Source of the DNA: an uncultured Oleispira sp.
GTDB lineage: Bacteria; Pseudomonadota; Gammaproteobacteria; Pseudomonadales; Oceanobacteraceae
DNA length: 64,000 nucleotides
Assembly: GCA_913061415.1 (NCBI GenBank)
Contig: CAJXUD010000003.1
Span: 124,001 to 188,000 of the forward strand
Direction: 5' to 3'
In this document: piece after piece, positions 1 through 9,165 of the stretch
Layout: each line of letters starts with the position of its first letter
Position numbering within the stretch: position 1 is the first letter of the stretch
The notes under the pieces: model-generated
The model's input: only the letters and a program-made list of their open reading frames with translations
What the model was told of the DNA's origin: nothing
The model's database searches: none
Translations under genes and position numbers: made by a program

Positions 1-820
1 CTGTCGCGACATCATTAATAGTAACGACGACACCATTGACTGTTTTTACTGGAATTTGGCGGATTTCGGCAAGGCCTTTTTTATCTGACGATAACCAACC
101 TGTGCCACGAATAACTAATTGCTCTTGGCCGCGATTCATATACCAGCCACCGACATTCGAATTGTTATTTTCTAATGCAGTGGAAACATCTTGCTGGCTT
201 AATTTATAAGCTAATAAACGAGAAGGATTAATATTTACTTGGTATTGGCGAACTTCACCACCAAAAGATAAGACATCTGTAACACCATCCACAGGCATAA
301 TGAGTAGCTTCACAATCCAATCATTTAGGCTGCGTAAATCCATTACCGAATATCCTTCTCGATTAGTATATTCTTCATCAGCGACTAATAAATATTGGTA
401 TATCTGACCTAGGCCAGAAGTATTTGGGCCCATAGAAGGAATACCCACGCCAGGCGGAATCAATTCTTTTGCCGCTTGTAAGCGTTCAAAAACTAATTGG
501 CGGGCAAAATAAATATCGGTGCCTTCTTTAAAAACAACGGTCACCCCAGATAAACCGGTTTTAGAAATTGAACGTACTTCTTCTACATCGGGAAGGGCGT
601 ACATTACAGCTTCAATTGGGTAGGTAATGAGCTGCTCAACTTCTTCAGCGGCAAGACCAGGAGCTTCAGTATTGACAGCAACTTGAACGTTAGTTACATC
701 AGGAAAAGCATCTAGGTTGAGTTTAGGAATAGTAAATACGGCGCCAACAATAACCGCCACTAGGGCGAGCACTACGAAGAGTCGGTTTTGCACCGACCAA
801 TCAATTATTTTAATAAACAT
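1..820 (-). CDS. czcA: CzcA/CusA-family heavy-metal RND efflux pump (N-terminal part, runs off window)
   Basis: This is the inner-membrane proton-driven pump of a tripartite metal efflux system. The start codon is at 818-820 and the reading frame is open to the window edge, so only about 273 N-terminal residues are seen. The protein opens with an amphipathic stretch (MFIKIIDWSVQNR), then the first membrane segment (LFVVLALVAVIVGAVF). It continues with the family signatures NLDAFPDVTNVQV, EEVEQLITYPIE and GLSGVTVVFKEGTDIYFARQ. It lies 73 bp downstream of the adaptor gene on the same strand and completes a C-B-A operon. The substrate (Co/Zn/Cd against Cu/Ag) cannot be set because the transmembrane charge-relay region is outside the window. 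Confidence 0.93.
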   Translation of the reverse strand, partial: MFIKIIDWSVQNRLFVVLALVAVIVGAVFTIPKLNLDAFPDVTNVQVAVNTEAPGLAAEEVEQLITYPIEAVMYALPDVEEVRSISKTGLSGVTVVFKEGTDIYFARQLVFERLQAAKELIPPGVGIPSMGPNTSGLGQIYQYLLVADEEYTNREGYSVMDLRSLNDWIVKLLIMPVDGVTDVLSFGGEVRQYQVNINPSRLLAYKLSQQDVSTALENNNSNVGGWYMNRGQEQLVIRGTGWLSSDKKGLAEIRQIPVKTVNGVVVTINDVAT

Positions 821-893
821 ATTTTAGGACTCTTTAAATTTGTTTCAACATTATATAAACAGCGATTATTAATTTTGAAAAATACAATCTGAA

Positions 894-2183
894 TTAATGG
901 TTGTGCGGATCGAACCCGCCCTTAGCAATTTGTGAGGCGACAAAAAATGCACCCGATGTCACCACTTTGCTTCCCGCTTTTATGCCTATAATTTCTCGTA
1001 ACTCACCTAAAGATCGACCACGCTCTATTTCAACGGGTAAAAATTCACCAGGATGGTCTTCTACAAAAACAGTCCAATCGCCATCTGCGCCACGTAAAAT
1101 GGCACCTTCATTAACCGCCATAACAGGGCGTTCGCTTTCAAACTGAAAATACACATCGGCAAACATACCTGGGTGTAAACGATGGCCAACATTATTCACT
1201 AACAGCCGCACAATTCGAGTTCGAGTAACTTCATCAATGGTATGTGCTTCTTGTGCAACCGTACCGACAAAACTTTCTGAGCCGACTTTAATAATTGCTT
1301 CTGTTCCCTTGTCTAAAATTAAGTTTTGATTTGCCGGTAAGCGTGCCTCAACCCAGAGCTCACTTTCATTCGCTAGCTCCATTAACTCAGCTCCGGCGCT
1401 GATGCGTTGCCCTTGATTGAAATCATCAGATAAAACGGCGCCATCGATTTGGGCTTTTAACGTGTACTCACCTAATAGTGCTTGGTTGTTTTTACCCAGA
1501 GTTTTGATTGATGCAGAATCAAGACCGTAGGCTAATAAACGGCTAGTCGCTGCTTGGTTATCTGCTTTTGCACTAATGAAACGCTTATCGCCAACGGCTT
1601 TACGCCCTAGTTGATTAACGCGTTTCCATTCTGCACTGCTGGATAAGTATTGGGCTTGTGCGTCTGCTACGGTTTCACTGAATAACGTAACCAGCGGCTG
1701 ACCTTTTTCAACGTGCTCGCCAAGATTGGCATGACGTCTAAGTACTACAGAATCAACGCGAGGGGATGCTAGGTAGCTGGTATAACCATTGGCCTTCACT
1801 TCGGCTGGTGCGTAACGGCTGAACTTAACTTGGTAAGGTTCAATAATGGTTGATTGAATACTAGCAATTTTCATTTGTTGAGCGCTTAGAGTAACACCTC
1901 CCTCCCCATGTTCTTCTTGGTCAGCAGAGCTTGTTTCTACATGATTGTGTTCAGACTCTTCGTCATGATCTGATTTTTCTGCATGATTGTGTTCAGATTC
2001 TTCTTCATGGTCTGCATCGTGGTCGTGTTCTGCTTCTTCAATATGAAGGTGAACTTTCTTTTCTGGCAGATCATTGGCTTCAGCTTCGATATGATTATGA
2101 CCTTCTCCTGCAAATACAGAAGGAGAGAAAAGTAAAATTTGGCTAATAGCGAGTGCTAATAAATTACGTTGTGTATTTTTCAT
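894..2183 (-). CDS. czcB: CzcB/CusB-type periplasmic adaptor (membrane fusion protein) with His-rich N-terminus
   Basis: This 429-aa periplasmic adaptor links the RND pump to the outer-membrane channel. A signal peptide (about residues 1-25, ending VFAGEG) is followed by a long His/Asp/Glu-rich stretch (about 26-95, with many HNH and HDHD clusters) that is well suited to metal binding. The usual adaptor body follows: a lipoyl-like half (LRRHANLGEHVEKGQPLVTLF), a helical hairpin, the second lipoyl half (QIDGAVLSDDFNQGQRISAG) and a beta-barrel (LPANQNLILDKG). The C-terminus is also His-containing (GFDPHNH). It sits between the outer-membrane gene (61 bp upstream) and the pump gene (73 bp downstream). 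The His-rich head favours Zn/Co/Cd or Ni, but that is inference. Confidence 0.9.
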   Translation of the reverse strand: MKNTQRNLLALAISQILLFSPSVFAGEGHNHIEAEANDLPEKKVHLHIEEAEHDHDADHEEESEHNHAEKSDHDEESEHNHVETSSADQEEHGEGGVTLSAQQMKIASIQSTIIEPYQVKFSRYAPAEVKANGYTSYLASPRVDSVVLRRHANLGEHVEKGQPLVTLFSETVADAQAQYLSSSAEWKRVNQLGRKAVGDKRFISAKADNQAATSRLLAYGLDSASIKTLGKNNQALLGEYTLKAQIDGAVLSDDFNQGQRISAGAELMELANESELWVEARLPANQNLILDKGTEAIIKVGSESFVGTVAQEAHTIDEVTRTRIVRLLVNNVGHRLHPGMFADVYFQFESERPVMAVNEGAILRGADGDWTVFVEDHPGEFLPVEIERGRSLGELREIIGIKAGSKVVTSGAFFVASQIAKGGFDPHNH

Positions 2184-2243
2184 AATAATTGTCCGATGTA
2201 AAATGTTGATTTAGTGTTCTATTAAAGAAAATTTATATTTAGC

Positions 2244-3518
2244 TTAAAAACTAAAAATACGGTGAATTTGGCCGCTGGTATAAAGCCAGTTTATACTTGC
2301 CAATTTACTTTCTTCATCGAGAGTAATGCCCGCCTGAATACCTTCAATGCGTTGTCTTAACGCTTGTAAATATTGGCTGGTACCTAAATCACCGGTTTTC
2401 CATTGGCGCTTTAATAATTCACCAGAATTTGATTGGCTATCTTGCATTAGTTTTTTCCAGCGTTGCTGCTGCAAACTATATTGCGTGGCTAAAGCGCGAC
2501 TAGAATCTAACTGATAAGAAAGCTGACGGTGTTTGGCTAGATATTCCGATTCCGCTGCGTAAGCACCTTGCAAAGCAGCCTGGTTAACTGCGCTGTAATT
2601 ATTACGAATGTTTAACGGAATTGATAAATTCAAACCTACAACATCAGTGTTGCCATTTTGCCCTGCAGTAATGCCGATCGTTGGTTCAGCCTTATTACCA
2701 CGACGAACTGTTTCTGCTTGCGCTTGCTGTATTTTCCATTCAGCTTTCGCAATACGAAGTTCGGGTAATGCTTGCAGAAGCTCTTTATCACTTTGCTGTG
2801 GATTGGATGTCTCAGTGGTTAAAAGCTGCTGAGCATTACTCCAAAAAGCGGCATTCAAAACCGGTGTAGTAGGCTGCCAATTTGGCATCCACTGGCGAGC
2901 CCTGTTTTCAGCGCTGTGATAAGCCGCTACTGCTTGAGCGGTATCGGCTAACGTTTGTGATAATGACAGTAGGGTGAGTTCAACATCAATTTGACCAAGG
3001 TCACCATTCGCTGAGCGGCTTTTAACCAGCTTAATAAGCTGATCAAGCTGCTGCTCCTGATCTAACGCGAGTTCGTATCTTTGCTTAGCGGCCTGCCAAT
3101 TTACAAAAGCCTGCAGTGCGTTTTTTAACATGGTTTGATAGTTAAAGCGGTACTCTTGTTCAGCCTGAATACGTAAGAACTCAGCTTGTTGCTCTCGGCT
3201 GCCTTTTTGATCCCACCAATCTATTTTCTGACTGATACTGACCTGATAGTTATCTTGTTCACCTTCACGCTCATAGCCAGTACCGAGTTCAGGGTTATAT
3301 AGCGCTCGTGAGTAAGAGTCTGCTTGAGACAAAGAAGCGTCTCGCTTCTGCTGTGCTGCATGTATTTCTGGTAAGACTTCAATCTGCTGGCGTAGCCAGT
3401 GCATGTTATTGCCACTGGATTGTTGAGCCTGTGCAGTGGGTACGAATACTGCCATCACACTGGCGATCGCAAGTAATCGCACAGTAGGTCTGTGTAAAGC
3501 ATTCTGTAAAAGAATCAT
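2244..3518 (-). CDS. czcC: TolC-family outer-membrane efflux protein, CzcC-like
   Basis: This 424-aa protein has a signal peptide (roughly residues 1-31, ending AQAQQ). It carries the TolC-type duplicated helical-barrel repeat: NPELGTGYEREGEQDNYQVSISQKI in the first half and the corresponding IGITAGQNGNTDVVGLNLSIPL in the second. Heptad-like Gln/Ala-rich helices lie around both. The length and the absence of an N-terminal lipobox fit CzcC-type channels. It is the first gene of the C-B-A efflux operon transcribed leftward and would form the outer-membrane exit duct for metal. Family assignment is firm; the exact substrate is not visible. Confidence 0.85.
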   Translation of the reverse strand: MILLQNALHRPTVRLLAIASVMAVFVPTAQAQQSSGNNMHWLRQQIEVLPEIHAAQQKRDASLSQADSYSRALYNPELGTGYEREGEQDNYQVSISQKIDWWDQKGSREQQAEFLRIQAEQEYRFNYQTMLKNALQAFVNWQAAKQRYELALDQEQQLDQLIKLVKSRSANGDLGQIDVELTLLSLSQTLADTAQAVAAYHSAENRARQWMPNWQPTTPVLNAAFWSNAQQLLTTETSNPQQSDKELLQALPELRIAKAEWKIQQAQAETVRRGNKAEPTIGITAGQNGNTDVVGLNLSIPLNIRNNYSAVNQAALQGAYAAESEYLAKHRQLSYQLDSSRALATQYSLQQQRWKKLMQDSQSNSGELLKRQWKTGDLGTSQYLQALRQRIEGIQAGITLDEESKLASINWLYTSGQIHRIFSF

Positions 3519-3607
3519 GAATTTGCCCTGTTTAAATTAAAAAATAAGGACAGCAGACGTTCTTAATTTACAATCAATATAGAGGTCTGTTGCCAATAAC
3601 TTTGAAG

Positions 3608-4027
3608 TTAAACGTTGGCAATAGGAGGACGTAGCGCCGGAGAATGGAGTTCAGAGCGTTTCTGGTAGGTGGTACGTAAACTTTGTAGGTCCAAAGAGTC
3701 CCTATGAGATGACAGCTCCTTCACCAGTGCCGATACAGGGTTTGGGTTGTGGCAGTGACAGCAATGCTCACAATTTATCTCGGTATTTTGGTCGCTTGCT
3801 TGATCGGAACTGTTTTGTTGAATGTCTGCAGAGGTATGCTCTTCGTTAGAAGAATGCCCATAAACCGATGTATCGCCACTGTGGGTATGTTCTAACGCAA
3901 GATCATTATGATCGTTTGGGGCATTAAATAGCGCATGCACGTCTGCACTAGCAACTACAGACTGCAAAGCAATCAGAAGTATTAGTAGTACGGTTAGCAA
4001 TGGGCGCTTGTTCACTAAATCCACCAA
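3608..4027 (-). CDS. Small secreted His/Cys-rich protein heading the metal efflux operon
   Basis: This 139-aa protein has a signal peptide or single membrane anchor (PLLTVLLILLIALQSVVASA, about residues 9-28). A hydrophilic His/Asp-rich middle follows, with HNDLALEHTHSG and a compact CEHCCHCHNPNP cluster near residues 86-97. The clustered Cys and His residues strongly suggest metal binding in the periplasm. It lies 90 bp upstream of czcC on the same strand, so it probably belongs to the efflux operon, possibly as a metal scavenger or sensor. It resembles the small DUF2946-like proteins found beside copper and zinc efflux genes, but the match is by general features only. Confidence 0.7.
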   Translation of the reverse strand: MVDLVNKRPLLTVLLILLIALQSVVASADVHALFNAPNDHNDLALEHTHSGDTSVYGHSSNEEHTSADIQQNSSDQASDQNTEINCEHCCHCHNPNPVSALVKELSSHRDSLDLQSLRTTYQKRSELHSPALRPPIANV

Positions 4028-4309
4028 AAAATAAGTTTAGGTGCGAATAATATATTAGCTTATGGGTTTAAGTCTAATAAAACTTTGTCATGAAGGGTTA
4101 TTCTTTTTGTAAGCTTTAATTGATCTATTAGTTTAACTTTGATCAAATGATTAAATTGGATCCTACCCTCTTTTACAGTAATCGAAGCTTAGAGGATTTT
4201 AATTGTTAATAAACTTTTAGCTGTTGGAGTTGATCGATCGACTTGTAAAAAATCTCGTAGAACAATCAATAAAACCAACCAATATGACGACCACGTTTTC
4301 ATCAACATT

Positions 4310-5040
4310 CTATCCTCTAGCTTTTATTTGGGAGGTTAAAGTAATGTATTCGCGATTATTCATTAAGACTAACTGCACAATCATGGTCTGATTGCCTGAA
4401 ATAACCGGATAGTGCCTAATGGCGTCGGAAAAAAAATGCCTGTTTGCGATATGGGTGACCCCCGAGTCTTTAATTAATTTCGGTAGGGCGCTCTCAACAC
4501 TGTCTTGGGTTGTTTCGAATCTGTCGAGCAGCTGGACGACGATAAATAATACTTGTTGAACAAAGGATGATGGCTTCCCCCAATCTGCAATATGTAATCG
4601 CCCGCCAAGCTTTAAGACGCGGAATATCTCTTTCAAGGTCTCAATTTTTTGTGCTTTTGTCAGATGATGAAAGAACAGGCTCGATACAACGATCACAAAT
4701 GAGTCTCTTTTGAATGGCAGCTGTTGCGCAAAGCCCTGTTGTAGCGAGACGCGGTTACCAAAAGAAGACAGCTTTTTTTGAGCTTTTCAAGTGTTGTCGG
4801 ATCGGTATCGACCCCGACAACCTGAAGTGCAGCCTCGTTCTCAGCCATCATCATAGTCAAAGTACCTGTTCCACACCCAAGGTCGAGCAAGCGTTCTCCA
4901 GGATGAGAGACAGATTGCTTTACTAGCGCGGTCTTAAACACGGTTTCTCTCGTGGTAAAACGGACGACCGTGTCATAAAAGCGAGTGAATGCGTGATATC
5001 TCAAAGCTGGTATAAAATTTTTTTGGTTATGAGTGTTCAA
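4310..5040 (-). pseudogene. Class I SAM-dependent methyltransferase split by a -1 type frameshift
   Basis: Two overlapping frames make one methyltransferase. The N-terminal part (start 5040) has the SAM-binding motif I LDLGCGTGTLTMMMA near residues 54-68 and the acidic VVGVDTDP loop, then leaves frame at a run of seven A (coding strand) just after LEKLKK. Adding one A restores the series KLSSFGNRVSLQQG, then IVVSSLFFHHL and FRVLKLGGRLHIADWGKPSS, which are normal motifs of this fold. The gene follows the CDF transporter by 17 bp and is probably co-transcribed with it. Three explanations fit: a real mutation, a sequencing error in the homopolymer, or slippage that yields some full-length protein. 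The substrate is unknown. Confidence 0.75.
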
Positions 5041-5057
5041 CAGACAGTTCCTTTCGA

Positions 5058-5957
5058 TTAAGATTTTAGCTGTAAAATACGACGAGCACCGGTTAATACA
5101 ATCGCACCAATGATTAACCCAATCACCAGGTCAGGGTAACGCGAGTCCGTCCATGCGACCAGAAATCCGGCCAATATTACCCCAAGGTTGGCAATGACAT
5201 CATTGGCAGAAAAAATCCAGCTAGCTTTCATATGAGCTCCACTCTCTCTATTTTTAAAAATCAGCATCAAGCAAGTAACATTAGCGATCAAAGCGAGGAG
5301 CCCAAACCCCATCATCAAGGTTGAAGCGGGATCGCTTCCAAATATAAAACGGCGTAATACTTCACTCAATGCACCTAAGGCTAAAATCATTTGCAACCAG
5401 CCAGAAACATGCGCCGCTTTAAGCTTCTTTTTAACACTGTGACCAACGGCATAGAGTGCCAAGCCATAAACTGTAGCATCAGCAAACATGTCGAGAGAAT
5501 CTGCAATTAAACCGGCCGATTGGGCCATCCAACCAACGATTATTTCAACAACAAACATGAATCCGTTAATGGCAAGCAACCACTTAAGGATCTGCATTTC
5601 TTGGATTTCTGTTTCTTTCGCTGACGCCGTCGCTTTGGCAGCTTCTTTACCACAAGTTTCTTGCGTGTTTTCTAACTTGGCACCAAACTTCAAAGACTCG
5701 AGTCTTGTAGTGATCTCCTCCAAATTATGCCCATGAAAAACCCTGACTTTGCGTGCTGGAATATCAAACAGCAAACCAACCGATGGCTTGATGCTGTCGA
5801 GCGTTAATCGAATGAGTCGTTCCTCCGAAGGACAATCCATTTTAGGCACTATAAATTCACTGGTGAATTCTTTGTCAAAAGAGGCATTGTAGTCGACCGT
5901 GGTAGCCTTTATTTCCACAGGCTCGCTTTGACATTGTCCACTGCAAGTTTCTGTCAT
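5058..5957 (-). CDS. Cation diffusion facilitator transporter with fused N-terminal HMA-like domain
   Basis: The 299-aa protein has two parts. Residues about 30-95 form a ferredoxin-like, HMA-type domain (FIVPKMDCPSEERLIRLTL), with MDCPSEE where heavy-metal-associated domains have CxxC. Residues about 125-299 are a CDF membrane unit with five to six hydrophobic segments. The metal-site helices carry ADSLDMFAD and SANDVIAN, where classic zinc CDFs have HxxxD pairs. It is the first gene leftward from a MerR-controlled promoter and is divergent from a CadR/PbrR-like regulator 80 bp away, so it is very likely a metal exporter induced by that regulator. The metal could be Cd, Zn, Pb or Co; the sequence alone does not decide. 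Confidence 0.85.
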   Translation of the reverse strand: MTETCSGQCQSEPVEIKATTVDYNASFDKEFTSEFIVPKMDCPSEERLIRLTLDSIKPSVGLLFDIPARKVRVFHGHNLEEITTRLESLKFGAKLENTQETCGKEAAKATASAKETEIQEMQILKWLLAINGFMFVVEIIVGWMAQSAGLIADSLDMFADATVYGLALYAVGHSVKKKLKAAHVSGWLQMILALGALSEVLRRFIFGSDPASTLMMGFGLLALIANVTCLMLIFKNRESGAHMKASWIFSANDVIANLGVILAGFLVAWTDSRYPDLVIGLIIGAIVLTGARRILQLKS

Positions 5958-5988
5958 TTAAAAATACCTTGTTTTATTAGTATTAGTG

Positions 5989-6019
5989 AGCTTAAACTCT
6001 ATAGTCACTATAGAGTCAA
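5989..6019 (-). promoter_or_regulatory. MerR-type promoter and operator for the CDF-methyltransferase operon
   Basis: On the minus strand a -35 box TTGACT (6014-6019) and a -10 box TAAGCT (5989-5994) are separated by 19 bp, the overlong spacing typical of MerR-family-activated promoters. A perfect 10-bp inverted repeat with a 1-bp centre (ACTCTATAGT-C-ACTATAGAGT, 5996-6016) fills the spacer. It lies in the 80-bp gap between the divergent CDF gene and the merR-like gene and is expected to be bound by the product of the latter. Confidence 0.85.
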
Positions 6020-6037
6020 TCGTAAAAAGGTGTTTGT

Positions 6038-6442
6038 TTGAAAATCGGTGAATTAGCAAAATTAACGGGTTGTTCAGTTCAGTCCATTCGTTTCTACGAA
6101 AAGGAGGAATTAATAAGCGCTCCTCGGCGTAGCGAGTGTAATTACCGACTTTATGATCAAAAAAACCTGGAGCAACTCATATTCATTAAACATTGCCGTA
6201 ACCTGGATATTACGCTTGCGGAAATCAAGCAATTGCTCAACTTAAAGCAGTCACCGGAGACTCAATGTGAAGACGTCAATTACTTAATTGACGAGCACAT
6301 CAAACAAATTAACCTTCGTATGACTGGACTGAAAAAACTGAAAGGCTCATTAACTGATTTACGTTCAAAATGCCGTGATAATCAGACCGTAAAAAATTGC
6401 GGTATTTTGCAGGATTTATTAACCAAGCCAACTGGTCAATAA
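6038..6442 (+). CDS. MerR-family heavy-metal regulator, CadR/PbrR-like
   Basis: This 134-aa regulator starts with the MerR winged helix (MKIGELAKLTGCSVQSIRFYEKEELI) followed by the second HTH element RLYD and a dimerisation helix. Cys77, Cys112 and Cys121 match the metal-binding cysteine layout of CadR/PbrR-type proteins; an extra Cys12 lies in the recognition helix region as in PbrR. The gene is divergent from the CDF exporter and faces the palindromic operator at 5996-6016, so it most likely senses Cd, Pb or Zn and activates the exporter operon. The metal is inferred from the cysteine pattern only. Confidence 0.87.
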   Translation: MKIGELAKLTGCSVQSIRFYEKEELISAPRRSECNYRLYDQKNLEQLIFIKHCRNLDITLAEIKQLLNLKQSPETQCEDVNYLIDEHIKQINLRMTGLKKLKGSLTDLRSKCRDNQTVKNCGILQDLLTKPTGQ

Positions 6443-7651
6443 CTATCAAAGTTAACTTTTAAGCAATTGACTTTTGGTGACTAAATTTGTGTTAAAACGT
6501 AAGAGCCTAAAAACCACCTTCGCAATATTCCAAGGTAGTAATGCCTCAATATCTTCAACGCAAATGGCTGCTGGTAGCCTTGTGAATACTTCTTTCAGAT
6601 AAACACTTGGCTTAAGAAACATCTTTATCCAAGCTTCAATTATAGCTAGTCTAATCTTCTAGCGAGAGTTGAACTTCTTTTATTCTAGTACGGTAGCTTA
6701 TTTATTATCATTAATAGCTTTGAGGTGATGGATCGGCCTCAATTGTGCTTCATGAATTTGGCAATTATTCTCAATCGATCTGCTGCAGGGAATAGTGATA
6801 TGACGATTCAAATCAAGCCCGCAATCAATGCGGAGAGTTAAGTTTAACTTTGATGATTAGTGCGGTTTAAATATGACCTAATGAAAGTTACTTATATAAA
6901 AATTTATATAACCTTTTCCTTTAATCCACCCCTAAAAGGGCATCAAGGCGATGAATAATTAACGTGAACAATGATTATTTTGTACGCCATAAAGATCTTA
7001 CCACCCAAGTAATACCAAGGGCTGGAAGATCTGCAATTAATCGGTACAAGGAATGCCAACAAACTGAAAGCTCTTTATGCGGGTACAATGGGCTCAAGTT
7101 ATCTAGTTTTGTGCTTGACCATGCAATAACTGATACGCATCTTAAATAGAACAACACACCAAAAGCACAACCTGTTAATTGCTTTTCTGGAACAATATGC
7201 TCAAGTTATCTAGTTTTTTGCTCACTTAGTGCTTGTCCGCACAATATAGCCTCATAGTTAGTCAGGCCATGCATCCCTGATCCATTAATACTCAGATTTT
7301 ATTTATTTATCACCTCATCCACAGCTGTATATGTCGTCTTCTGAATTACAAATGCTTGATTTAGAGTACTAATAAAAGTGGTTGTAAAGCGAAGTGAGGT
7401 TAATTACGAAAACTTAACAAGCTTAAATTAATGCTATTAGATCAGTGTAGAATGGTAAGGATTTTGAGCCCACTGCTATTTTGGCCACTTTATGGTATAA
7501 AAAGTGACCAAGTTATGCTTTAAGCAACAAAATTATCATTGGGGGACGAGAACACTCGATGTAATCAGATCTATATTCCGTAGTGTACTCAGCTCAGCTA
7601 CTGCCTGAATAATTGTCTACTTAGTGATTGTAAACTTTCTATTTTTAGCCT
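6443..7651. other. Gene-poor stretch between the CDF regulator and the mer operon
   Basis: About 1.2 kb without a convincing gene on either strand. The short open frames near 6964-7157 overlap each other on opposite strands and have no recognisable motif or ribosome-binding site. The stretch is AT-rich and contains a 19-bp direct repeat (listed separately). It may be the scar of earlier gene loss between two resistance modules. Confidence 0.6.
7092..7217 (+). repeat. Pair of 19-bp direct repeats 107 bp apart
   Basis: The sequence GCTCAAGTTATCTAGTTTT occurs at 7092-7110 and again at 7199-7217. Both copies are preceded by a matching ACAAT two bases upstream. The repeats lie in the gene-poor region upstream (right of the CDF block) and could mark a past duplication or excision. 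No function is apparent. Confidence 0.7.
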
Positions 7652-9112
7652 TTACCCAGCACAGCAGGATAGTTCCTTTATATTCTTGTTAAACGTCTGA
7701 GCACACAGTTTTAAACCTTCCACCATTGTAAGATAAGGAAATAACTGGTCGGCTAGATCTGTCACTGTCATTCCACTATGAATGGCTAACACAGCGCTTT
7801 GAACCATCTCTCCCGCTTCATGGGCAAGTAATTGCGCACCAATAATCCGGTTCGATTCTGCTTCCGCTACCAGCTTAATAAATCCGTCTGTTTCAAAATT
7901 TGCCAACGCTCTGGGGACATTTTCCATACTCAATACACGGCTGATCGTATTGATTCCCTGTGACTTCGCCTGCTCTTCACTCAGACCAACGGTCGCTACT
8001 TGAGGATCAGTAAAGATCACAGCAGGCATGATGGACAAGTCCAGCTTGGCTTTACCGCCCGTCATATTGATTCCGGCGCGACTACCCGCTGCGGCAGCCA
8101 CATAAACCAATTGTGGCATATTGCAGCAGTCACCAGCGGCATAGACGCCAGCCACATTGCTTTCCATTCGTTCATTGACAATTATTTCGCCGTTGCTTCT
8201 GGTATTAATACCCACGATATCTAAATTCAGCTGATCGGTATTGGCACGACGACCCGTACAGACCAATAAGCGATCACTGCTGAGGGAGCCTGAATCTGTT
8301 TGCACAATAAAATCTTGCCCATCAAAAGATACGCTATTGGCCTGAGTATGATTAAGGATACGAATGTTTTCTTTTTCAAAACATTCGGTCAGTGTTTTTC
8401 CTAATAGCGGGTCTTCTTTATAGAGCAGGGTATGTCGAGCCAAGACGGTTACCTCACTACCTAAGCGACGATAGGCTTGAGCGATTTCAAGGGCTATGAC
8501 AGATGAGCCAATCACGATGAGGTGTTGTGGCAGTTCCTCTGCAAATAAGGCCTCCGTTGAGGTCCAATAAGGAGTATCGCGTAAACCTTCTATCGGAGGA
8601 ATTACTGGTGAAGACCCTGTTGCTATGAGTATTTTATCTGCGACGATTTCTTGCTCTGTGCCATCATGCTTACTCACAATTAAGCAGCCGGAATCTTTGA
8701 AGCGGGCATAGCCTTTCACCAGACTCAGTGCAGGGTTTGAGTCGAGGATGTTTTGATACTTGGCGGCCCGTAGCTCTTCAACCCTTGCGGCTTGTTGTTC
8801 TGCTAACAGTGCTCGGCTCACATTAGGTTCATGATTCTCCAGGCCGGCAAAAGGATTATTACGCTGTTGCTGAGCCAGTTGTGCAGCACGAATTAGTATT
8901 TTCGAAGGCACACAGCCCACATTCACGCAGCAGCCGCCTATCACTTCAGCTCCTTCAATAATGGTGACTTTTGCGCCACCTTCTGCGGCTTTAATAGCAC
9001 AGGCAAACGCCCCCGAGCCGCTACCAATGATGGCCACATGAAGAGGTTTGCTGTTATTGGGCTTAGCTGTTTCTTCAGCTGAGTCATCTAGCCTTTGAAT
9101 TGGATCGATCAT
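7652..9112 (-). CDS. merA: Mercuric reductase MerA lacking the N-terminal HMA domain
   Basis: This 486-aa flavoprotein reduces Hg(II) to volatile Hg(0) with NADPH in the cytoplasm. The FAD site GSGSGAFA is at residues 30-37 and the redox-active pair is Cys62 and Cys67 in the motif GGCCVNVGCVPSK; an extra Cys61 replaces the usual Thr. The second dinucleotide site is VIGSSVIALEIAQAYRR, and AGDCCN binds the FAD ribityl part. The C-terminal Cys483-Cys484 pair (SCCAG) is the mercury-handover site specific to MerA among its relatives. The NmerA metallochaperone domain of many MerA proteins is absent; the first 22 residues are only a short hydrophilic tail. It lies 53 bp after merC and is the last gene of the operon. 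Confidence 0.95.
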   Translation of the reverse strand: MIDPIQRLDDSAEETAKPNNSKPLHVAIIGSGSGAFACAIKAAEGGAKVTIIEGAEVIGGCCVNVGCVPSKILIRAAQLAQQQRNNPFAGLENHEPNVSRALLAEQQAARVEELRAAKYQNILDSNPALSLVKGYARFKDSGCLIVSKHDGTEQEIVADKILIATGSSPVIPPIEGLRDTPYWTSTEALFAEELPQHLIVIGSSVIALEIAQAYRRLGSEVTVLARHTLLYKEDPLLGKTLTECFEKENIRILNHTQANSVSFDGQDFIVQTDSGSLSSDRLLVCTGRRANTDQLNLDIVGINTRSNGEIIVNERMESNVAGVYAAGDCCNMPQLVYVAAAAGSRAGINMTGGKAKLDLSIMPAVIFTDPQVATVGLSEEQAKSQGINTISRVLSMENVPRALANFETDGFIKLVAEAESNRIIGAQLLAHEAGEMVQSAVLAIHSGMTVTDLADQLFPYLTMVEGLKLCAQTFNKNIKELSCCAG

Positions 9113-9165
9113 ATTCGCTACCTTTGTACGCTCATCCGTCGTTATTTCTGCTTTGGCTTGTGCAT

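Noticed and set aside
6964-7157. Overlapping short open frames on both strands in the gene-poor stretch
   Set aside because: They overlap each other almost fully, have no start signals or motifs, and the region is repeat-containing and AT-rich.
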